A stretch of DNA of 5,126 nt from an uncultured Opitutia bacterium (GTDB taxonomy: Bacteria; Verrucomicrobiota; Verrucomicrobiia; Opitutales; UBA953), in assembly GCA_903829855.1 (NCBI GenBank), contig CAIKRN010000196.1:1-5126 (forward strand), given 5' to 3'. Shown here one piece after another: positions 1-4,500 of this stretch. A program made the translations under genes and the position numbers. Position 1 is the stretch's first letter. Each line of letters starts with the position of its first letter. Below the pieces are notes generated by a model. It made no database searches. It saw only the letters and a list, made by a program, of their open reading frames with translations, and was not told where the DNA came from.

Positions 1-118
1 GACGCTGCTTGCGGGACTTAGCGCTCAGCAAGTGGCGGGTGTTGGAGGAACGGCGCATCACTTTGCCGGTACCGGTCACCTTGAAACGCTTGGAGATGGA
101 CTTGCGGGTCTTTTGCAT
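1..118 (-). CDS. rpmI: 50S ribosomal protein L35 (bL35), N-terminal part, truncated by window edge
   Basis: The minus strand reads from an ATG at 118-116 to the left edge without a stop, giving 39 residues of a protein normally about 65 long. It starts MQKTRKSISKRFKVTGTGKV and continues with MRRSSNTRHLL and KSRKQR. The basic KRFKVTGTGKV segment followed by RRxxxxxRHLL and a Lys/Arg-rich stretch is the characteristic start of bL35, a small protein of the large ribosomal subunit that binds 23S rRNA. No Shine-Dalgarno sequence is visible; the bases just upstream read CTTTCCGCC. In most bacteria rpmI follows infC and precedes rplT (L20). Here infC lies on the other strand about 740 bp away. rplT would be expected just beyond the left edge, but that cannot be seen. 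The identity is clear despite the short length. Confidence 0.9.
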   Translation of the reverse strand, partial: MQKTRKSISKRFKVTGTGKVMRRSSNTRHLLSAKSRKQR

Positions 119-293
119 GGCGGAAAGGGTCGGAACAAAGGCCCTCGGAGGGGACTTGTAAAGGGGAAAGGACCACCCCACCCCAGGGTTCGACCGGAAT
201 CCGGCCCCGAGGTTGGCACAGGAACCGACCTCGGGCGTTTGACAATCCCGCCGGACCCGACTCCCCTGCGCATCTCCACCAGCCCCTAAAAAC
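119..293. promoter_or_regulatory. Divergent intergenic region between rpmI and the peroxiredoxin gene
   Basis: This 175-bp region must hold the start signals for rpmI (leftward) and probably for the peroxiredoxin gene (rightward). I see no convincing sigma-70 promoter pair in either direction. A perfect TTGACA sits at 239-244 on the plus strand, but nothing resembling TATAAT lies 16-18 bases downstream. On the minus strand a TACAAG (160-155) resembles a -10 box but lacks a partner. The region is notable for inverted repeats, listed separately, which would lie in the 5' leader of the rpmI transcript if transcription starts far enough upstream. Confidence 0.4.
206..235. repeat. Inverted repeat, 11-bp stem with 8-base loop
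   Basis: CCCGAGGTTGG (206-216) pairs with CCGACCTCGGG (225-235) around the loop CACAGGAA. Ten pairs are Watson-Crick. The remaining one (214/227) is a G-U wobble in plus-strand RNA but a C-A mismatch in minus-strand RNA. No T-run follows on either strand, so it is not a standard intrinsic terminator. A smaller near-palindrome, CCGGAATCCGG, lies beside it at 194-204. Possible roles are an operator, or a structured leader for rpmI or the peroxiredoxin gene; the sequence alone does not decide. Confidence 0.5.
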
Positions 294-770
294 ATGATTT
301 CCCTAGGAAAAAAGCCGAAGCTCGCCTTCAAAATTGACGCCGTGGTGGACGGGAAGCCCTGCCAGGGGCCCTTTGCCGATCTCTTGGACGGCCCCACCAT
401 CGTTTCCGTCTATATGCGAAATAATACCTCGGCCTGCGATAAACAGGCGGCCGAACTAGATAAAAACTTGAAAGTCTTTGCCAAGCAAGGGTTTAGGGTG
501 ATTTCTGTCTCGCGAGACACCTGCGCATCCCACCTCAAGTACATCGCCAAGCATGGCTACAAGCATACCCATGTGGCGGATCCCGACGACCAGTTCTCCA
601 AGGCCATGGATGCCATCGTCGAGAAATCCATGTACGGGAAGAAATACCTGGGGCCGCTCCGGGCCGCCTACCTCTTCGATGCCGACGGCAAGTTGATCGG
701 CGTCGTTCCAAAAGTCGAAGCCGCGGAGCACGGGAAGCAATTACTTGCGGCCATCGCAGCGGCGAAGTGA
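294..770 (+). CDS. Peroxiredoxin, PrxQ/Bcp-like (AhpC/TSA thioredoxin-fold family)
   Basis: The 158-residue protein has a thioredoxin-like fold and probably reduces hydrogen peroxide or organic peroxides in the cytoplasm; it has no signal peptide. The likely peroxidatic cysteine is C48 in YMRNNTSAC, matching the family pattern PxxxTxxC with T45 and C48 kept but the usual proline replaced by M41. R123 in GPLRAAYLFD fits the conserved arginine that activates the peroxidatic thiol. VSRDT (72-76) and VADPDDQFSKA (94-104) match the Bcp/PrxQ core. The second cysteine found five residues later in E. coli Bcp is absent (A53). C77 is a candidate resolving cysteine on the next helix, and C23 is another. 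The start is the first in-frame ATG and has no Shine-Dalgarno sequence. The gene lies between divergent rpmI and codirectional infC, 90 bp upstream of infC, with no clear terminator between. The family is well supported; the substrate is unknown. Confidence 0.82.
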   Translation: MISLGKKPKLAFKIDAVVDGKPCQGPFADLLDGPTIVSVYMRNNTSACDKQAAELDKNLKVFAKQGFRVISVSRDTCASHLKYIAKHGYKHTHVADPDDQFSKAMDAIVEKSMYGKKYLGPLRAAYLFDADGKLIGVVPKVEAAEHGKQLLAAIAAAK

Positions 771-816
771 AGCCGGTGCCGGGACGCGTCGGAGAATCGG
801 TGCTTGAATCAAAGCC

Positions 817-850
817 CTGAAACGGGGAGTTTGTTCGGGAGATAACTCCG
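817..850 (+). promoter_or_regulatory. Possible infC promoter and alternative small hairpins
   Basis: CTGAAA (817-822) and GATAAC (841-846), spaced 18 bases apart, each match the sigma-70 consensus at four of six positions. They would start transcription only about 7-9 bases before the infC ATG, giving a nearly leaderless mRNA. In a longer transcript, AACTCCG (844-850) could pair with CGGGGAGTT (823-831, one bulged G). Alternatively CTCC (846-849) could pair with GGAG (838-841), and the two structures exclude each other. All of this is weak and could be chance. Confidence 0.2.
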
Positions 851-860
851 CAGCTACCTA

Positions 861-1532
861 ATGCCTTCACCCTACCGTCCTAAGAGTCCCCGGCCTAAGA
901 ATAATAATTCGGCCCAGCAACGCGGCAACTTCCGCAAAGAGGATAAGGGACCCAAGCGCAACGACCGCATTCGGGCGACCGAAGTCCGCGTCATCTCTCC
1001 GAAAGGCGAAATGATGGGCGTCATGGCTACGCAACAGGCCCTCGACCTCGCTCGCGAATTTGGCGTCGACCTCATCGAGATCGCCGCGACCGCCGTGCCT
1101 CCCGTCTGCAAGTTGCAGGAATACGGCAAGTACCTCTACGAAGAAGCCAAGAAGCATAAGCACCAGAAGACCGCGACCAAAGTGAAGGAGATCAAACTCC
1201 GTCCGCGTATCGATGTGCATGACCTCTTCATCAAAGTCCGCCGCGCCGAGAACTTCCTGTTCCACGGTCACAAGATCAAACTCCTGCTCCAGTATCGTTA
1301 CCGCGAGCTCGAGCACCCGGAAATTGGCATCGCCACGATCACCAAGGCGATCGAAGCCCTTTCGCATATCAGCACGCGCGACAATGAGCCCAAGCGGAGC
1401 GGTCGCGCCATTGTCGTCGGCCTGACGCCCGTTCAGCAGAACAAGCGTAAGCTTGTCCACAACGAAACGCCGGGCGAAGAAGACGGCGAAGACGACTCTG
1501 CGGTGGATAACGGCGAGAACGACGCCGAATAA
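861..1532 (+). CDS. infC: Translation initiation factor IF-3, with basic N-terminal and acidic C-terminal extensions
   Basis: IF3 binds the 30S subunit, keeps it apart from the 50S and checks start-codon and initiator-tRNA pairing. The N-domain spans about residues 33-100: RNDRIRATEVRVI (33-45), VDLIEI (69-74), PPVCKLQEYGKYLYEEAK (80-97). A lysine-rich linker leads into the C-domain, about 107-193, with KVKEIKLRP (107-115), the 30S-binding region around LLLQYRYRELEHPEIG (141-156) and RSGRAIVVGLTP (179-190). The protein is 223 residues, against about 180 in E. coli. The extra length is a Pro/Arg/Lys/Asn-rich head (1-32) and a very acidic tail (202-223). The usual RxRGRE motif reads QYRYRE, so the glycine is a tyrosine. 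The ATG at 861 is the first in the frame, has no Shine-Dalgarno sequence, and is not the AUU found in E. coli infC. The stop lies four bases before the amidase start, and rpmI is not adjacent. The assignment is secure. Confidence 0.96.
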   Translation: MPSPYRPKSPRPKNNNSAQQRGNFRKEDKGPKRNDRIRATEVRVISPKGEMMGVMATQQALDLAREFGVDLIEIAATAVPPVCKLQEYGKYLYEEAKKHKHQKTATKVKEIKLRPRIDVHDLFIKVRRAENFLFHGHKIKLLLQYRYRELEHPEIGIATITKAIEALSHISTRDNEPKRSGRAIVVGLTPVQQNKRKLVHNETPGEEDGEDDSAVDNGENDAE

Positions 1533-1536
1533 TCAC

Positions 1537-2505
1537 GTGCGGCGGTTTGCGGCGATACTCCTGAGTCTGGCTGCGGCCGCACAGGTCTCGGCCGCCTCGA
1601 CGGGCTATTACCTCGGCGACTCCGTGCGCCAGCTCGGCCTGCGCGAGCTGGACCGGCAGCGCGGCGACGGAGCGGAATCGGAACGCCACGGCGTCAAAGG
1701 CGGTATCGGCCTCTATGCCGAACACAACCGCGAGTATGTCCTCGTGGATGGCGTGAAGGTCATGCTCGAAGACTCGATCGGTTCACTACGCAACCATCTC
1801 ACCATCTCGCGACTCGATTACGACAAGGTGTTCGTCCCGCTCTTCTGGGGCCCGCCGCGGGCGGCCACCGCCGTCCACCGCATCGTCATCGACCCAGGCC
1901 ATGGCGGCAAAGACCCGGGTAAGATTAACCTGCCGCTCCACTATAGCGAAAAGGCGGCCACCCTGGATACAGCCGCCCGCCTCAAGATTTCCCTGGAGAA
2001 GCAGGGCTTCGAAGTGATCTTCACCCGGGTGAAAGATGTCTTCGTCGATCTCGACGACCGTCCGGACTTGGCGGCTCGCTACAAAGCGGACCTTTTTATC
2101 AGCCTCCATTACAATGGAGCGGGAGCGGGGGACTCCACCAGTTCGGGCATTGAGACCTACTGCCTCACGCCGGCCGGCCAGCGCTCCACCAATAGCGGCA
2201 AAGCCAAAGCCAGCACCGCCGCGGAACCTGGCAACCGCTTCGACGGGGGCAACATGGCCCTCGCTTGGAGCATCCAACGACGAATCTTGGCCGCCACTGG
2301 TGCCGAGGATCGCGGCGTCCGTCGGGCCCGCTTTGCCGTCCTGCGACCCCTCTCCTGCCCCGGGGTACTGGTCGAGGGTGGCTTTATTTCGAGCCAGAAG
2401 GAAGGAGCCCAGATTGCCGATGGGGCTTACCGTCAGAAAATCGCTGATTCGGTAGCGGCCGGGATCGGGGAATACGCCGCCCGCGTCCGGCCAGCCCAGA
2501 AATAA
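1537..2505 (+). CDS. Secreted N-acetylmuramoyl-L-alanine amidase (Amidase_3 family)
   Basis: This zinc enzyme cleaves the amide bond between muramic acid and the peptide stem of peptidoglycan, in the periplasm or at the wall. From GTG at 1537 the product has 322 residues and starts with a textbook signal peptide: RR, a hydrophobic core FAAILLSLAAAA, and likely cleavage after VSA at residue 19. An upstream ATG at 1453 in the same frame would overlap infC by 80 bases and bury that signal behind 28 basic residues, so GTG is preferred. The catalytic domain, about 114-315, has the zinc ligands H122 (DPGHGG), E138 (YSEKAATLD) and H191 (SLHYNG), and the catalytic E280 (VLVEGGF). Residues 20-110 form a separate domain, with LYAEHNREYVLVDGV and SRLDYDKVFVPL, that I cannot name but which resembles wall-binding or regulatory caps of such amidases. 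The gene almost abuts infC and is likely cotranscribed with it. No terminator is visible before rpsA. Confidence 0.92.
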   Translation: MRRFAAILLSLAAAAQVSAASTGYYLGDSVRQLGLRELDRQRGDGAESERHGVKGGIGLYAEHNREYVLVDGVKVMLEDSIGSLRNHLTISRLDYDKVFVPLFWGPPRAATAVHRIVIDPGHGGKDPGKINLPLHYSEKAATLDTAARLKISLEKQGFEVIFTRVKDVFVDLDDRPDLAARYKADLFISLHYNGAGAGDSTSSGIETYCLTPAGQRSTNSGKAKASTAAEPGNRFDGGNMALAWSIQRRILAATGAEDRGVRRARFAVLRPLSCPGVLVEGGFISSQKEGAQIADGAYRQKIADSVAAGIGEYAARVRPAQK

Positions 2506-2694
2506 GGGCTACCTGCCCCACCCCCGCCCAGCCGGGTAATAAATCCGCTTGCCAGCGACCCGTTGAAACGGTTCGTTAAACCTTCCTTCTGGCCCGCCGA
2601 CATCTGTCTGCGGAACCTCCCGAGGGAAAATCCAAAACACAACCAAACCCTGGAACCGTCCTCCGCGACGACCAGGACAAACAGTCCAAACAAT
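2506..2694 (+). promoter_or_regulatory. rpsA upstream leader region
   Basis: This 189-bp gap lies between the amidase stop and the preferred rpsA start. It has no convincing terminator (no stem with a T-run) and no convincing promoter: TTGAAA (2563-2568) and TTGCCA (2549-2554) resemble -35 boxes but have no good -10 partner. A short palindrome, CCGTTGAAACGG, occupies 2560-2571. The last 70 or so bases (about 2625-2694) are rich in A and C, poor in G-rich pairing partners and without a Shine-Dalgarno sequence. Such an open leader would suit S1-assisted initiation. Confidence 0.35.
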
Positions 2695-4413
2695 ATGAGC
2701 CTAATGGAAAAACTGCTCGCCGATTCTAATTTCGGCGCGCTCAAAGCACACTCAGTCATCTCCGCCACGGTGACCGAAATCCGCGACGACAAATTCGTCA
2801 TCGTAGACATCAACGGCAAATCCGAAGGATTCATCCCTCAGGGCGAATTCCCCGACATGGCCGAAATCCAGGTCGGCATGCAGCTCGAAGTCTACCTCGA
2901 GAAGCTTGAAAACAAGGACGGCACCCCGACCGTCTCCTACGATCGCGCCCAACAAATCCGTAAGTGGGAAAGCATCGAAGCCAATTGCCAGGAAGGCTCC
3001 ATCGTCCAGGGCCGCGTCAAGTCCATCGTCAAAGGTGGCCTCATCGTCTCCGTCGGCGTCGACGCCTTCATGCCGTCCTCGCAGATCGACGTCAACCCGC
3101 CCAAGAGCCTCGAACAGTTCGTGGGCCAGACCTTCGACTTCAAGATCATCAAGATCAACAAAGAGAAGAAGAACCTCGTCGTCTCCCGTCGCGAGCTCAT
3201 CGAAGAACAGCGCGGCGAAAGCCGTCGCAAGCTCCTCGAAGAGGTCAAGCCCGGCGTTATCCGTCGTGGTGTCGTCAAGAACATCACCGACTACGGCGCG
3301 TTCGTGGACCTCGACGGTCTCGACGGCCTGCTGCACGTCACCGACATGTCCTGGGGCCGCATCGGTCACCCGAGCGAAGTCGTCAAGGTCGGTGAAGAAA
3401 TCACTGTCATGGTCGTCGAAGTCGACCGCGAGCGCGAACGCGTCTCCCTGGGCCTCAAGCAGACCCAGCCCAATCCTTGGGAAGGCATCGAGAAGCGCTA
3501 CCCCGTCGGCCAGAAGGTCCACGGCAAAGTTGTCAACCTCGTCGCCTACGGTGCGTTCATCGAGATCGAAGGCGGCGTCGAAGGCCTCGTCCACGTCTCC
3601 GAGCTCTCTTGGACCAAGCGCGTCCAGAAGCCCTCTGACATCCTCAAGGTCGGCCAGGAAGTCGATGCGGTCATCCTCAACTTCAACAAGGAAGAACAGA
3701 AGATTTCGCTCGGTATCCGCCAGCTCGAAACCAATCCGTGGGAAAAGGTTCGCCACAACTACCCCGTGGGCGCTCGCGTCCGCGGCAAGGTGCGCAACCT
3801 CACCAACTACGGTGCGTTCGTCGAACTGGAAGATGGCATCGACGGCATGGTGCACGTGTCCGACATGAGCTGGACCCGCCGCATCAACAATCCGGCCGAA
3901 GTCATGAAGAAGGGCGACGACGTGGAAGCCATCGTGCTCGACGTCGATGTCGACCAGCAGCGCATCTCCCTGGGCGTCAAGCAGACCCAGACCGATCCGT
4001 GGAGCGAAATCGACCGCAAGTACCGCATCGGCGACCTCGTCAACGGCAAGGTCTCCAAGATTGCGAACTTCGGTGCCTTCATCGAACTCTCCGACGAAAT
4101 CGACGGCCTTGTCCACGTTTCCCAGCTCGCCGAACAGCGCGTTGAGAACGTCAAGGATGTCGTCAAAGTCGGTCAGGATGTCACCGCTCGCGTCATCAAA
4201 ATCGACAAGGAAGACCGCCGCATCGGTCTCTCGATCAAGGCCGCGAACTACGACGCCGAACGCCTCCAGGCGGAAATCTCCAGCTACGACCGCATCAAGG
4301 GTCCTTCGACCGGTGGCGCCCCTGCCCCCTCGGCCGGCGGCTCCTCGTCGTCCTCGTCGGGCAGCGGAGACTTCAACAGCCTCGGCGACCTCCTCGACAA
4401 GGCCGGCAACTAA
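2695..4413 (+). CDS. rpsA: 30S ribosomal protein S1 (bS1), six S1 RNA-binding domains
   Basis: S1 holds mRNA on the 30S subunit, unfolds structured leaders and supports initiation on mRNAs lacking Shine-Dalgarno sequences. The 572-residue product contains six S1 (OB-fold) domains at roughly 19-85, 100-167, 186-256, 271-343, 358-430 and 446-516. Domains 1 and 2 are divergent, as in other S1 proteins, where they anchor it to the ribosome. Domains 3-6 carry the classic GAFV/I, D/EGLVHVS and ISLG-type signatures, and domains 3-5 are joined by repeated NPWE or DPWSE plus YPVG or YRIG linkers. The tail (about 530-572) is a Gly/Pro/Ala stretch, a run of six serines (550-555), then DFNSLGDLLDKAGN. 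The ATG at 2695 is chosen because a TTG at 2563 would add 44 residues unlike S1; ATG 2704 is also possible. Codons are strongly C-ending, as expected of a highly expressed gene. A terminator follows 23 bases after the stop. Confidence 0.96.
   Translation: MSLMEKLLADSNFGALKAHSVISATVTEIRDDKFVIVDINGKSEGFIPQGEFPDMAEIQVGMQLEVYLEKLENKDGTPTVSYDRAQQIRKWESIEANCQEGSIVQGRVKSIVKGGLIVSVGVDAFMPSSQIDVNPPKSLEQFVGQTFDFKIIKINKEKKNLVVSRRELIEEQRGESRRKLLEEVKPGVIRRGVVKNITDYGAFVDLDGLDGLLHVTDMSWGRIGHPSEVVKVGEEITVMVVEVDRERERVSLGLKQTQPNPWEGIEKRYPVGQKVHGKVVNLVAYGAFIEIEGGVEGLVHVSELSWTKRVQKPSDILKVGQEVDAVILNFNKEEQKISLGIRQLETNPWEKVRHNYPVGARVRGKVRNLTNYGAFVELEDGIDGMVHVSDMSWTRRINNPAEVMKKGDDVEAIVLDVDVDQQRISLGVKQTQTDPWSEIDRKYRIGDLVNGKVSKIANFGAFIELSDEIDGLVHVSQLAEQRVENVKDVVKVGQDVTARVIKIDKEDRRIGLSIKAANYDAERLQAEISSYDRIKGPSTGGAPAPSAGGSSSSSSGSGDFNSLGDLLDKAGN
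3443..3468 (+). repeat. 26-bp near-identical direct repeat inside rpsA (copies 3443-3468 and 3965-3990)
   Basis: The end of S1 domain 3 (VSLGLKQTQ) and the end of domain 5 (ISLGVKQTQ) are encoded by 26-base stretches that differ at one base only, C at 3454 versus G at 3976. A shorter 12-base identity, TACGGTGCGTTC, is shared by domain 4 (3547-3558) and domain 5 (3808-3819). These reflect domain duplication together with strong codon bias or gene-internal conversion. They are not a mobile or regulatory repeat. Confidence 0.85.
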
Positions 4414-4436
4414 GCCGTCCTTCACAGGAACCAAAC

Positions 4437-4464
4437 AGACCCCGGGCAACCGGGGTCTTTTTTT
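4437..4464 (+). terminator. Rho-independent terminator of rpsA
   Basis: GACCCCGG (4438-4445) pairs perfectly with CCGGGGTC (4450-4457) around the tetraloop GCAA, which fits the stable GNRA class. An A-T pair (4437/4458) can extend the stem. Seven T residues (4458-4464) follow directly. It lies 23 bases after the rpsA stop and should end transcription there, separating rpsA from the gene starting at 4501. Confidence 0.95.
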
Positions 4465-4480
4465 GTGCCCATCCGTGACC

Positions 4481-4500
4481 TATGGTTATAGGATTCAAGC
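4481..4500 (+). promoter_or_regulatory. Weak ribosome-binding site and possible -10 box for the PLD-family gene
   Basis: AGGA (4490-4493) lies seven bases before the ATG at 4501 and is the only Shine-Dalgarno-like sequence placed properly before a gene start in this window. TATGGT (4481-4486) or TATAGG (4487-4492) could be a -10 box, but the only -35 candidates fall in the terminator T-run or at TTGTGC (4463-4468), a poor match. A promoter should exist between the terminator and 4501 unless read-through supplies transcription. Confidence 0.3.

Noticed and set aside
239..244. Perfect TTGACA as a peroxiredoxin promoter -35 box
   Set aside because: No -10-like sequence exists at 16-18 bases downstream (the region is TCCCCT-like), so it is not supported as a promoter.
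32..289. Plus-strand small frame over rpmI and the divergent region
   Set aside because: It runs antisense to the clear L35 coding sequence and into a region with inverted repeats; the product has no recognisable features.
783..790. Palindrome GACGCGTC after the peroxiredoxin gene as a terminator or operator
   Set aside because: It is only eight bases with no loop and no T-run, and such GC palindromes are expected by chance in DNA of this composition.
867..1460. A 197-codon open frame on the minus strand, antisense to infC
   Set aside because: It is the codon-bias shadow of a clear IF3 gene and has no recognisable domain or start signal.
2036..2455. Plus-strand frame inside the amidase gene
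   Set aside because: It overlaps the conserved amidase catalytic region in another frame, and its Arg/Pro/Ser-rich product is typical of shifted-frame translation of GC-rich DNA.
2506..2545. Terminator after the amidase
   Set aside because: Only a weak GGCT/AGCC pairing is visible and no T-run follows.
2563..2694. N-terminal extension of S1 from TTG 2563
   Set aside because: The 44 extra residues do not resemble S1, and the ATG at 2695 gives the expected S1 beginning.
2752..4449. A 565-codon open frame on the minus strand, antisense to rpsA
   Set aside because: It lies in codon register with rpsA and ends exactly where rpsA uses a TCA codon. rpsA avoids TTA, CTA and TCA thereafter because of its C-ending codon bias, which removes antisense stops. 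The product is a low-complexity Asp/Val/Leu/Phe-rich shadow with no recognisable domain.
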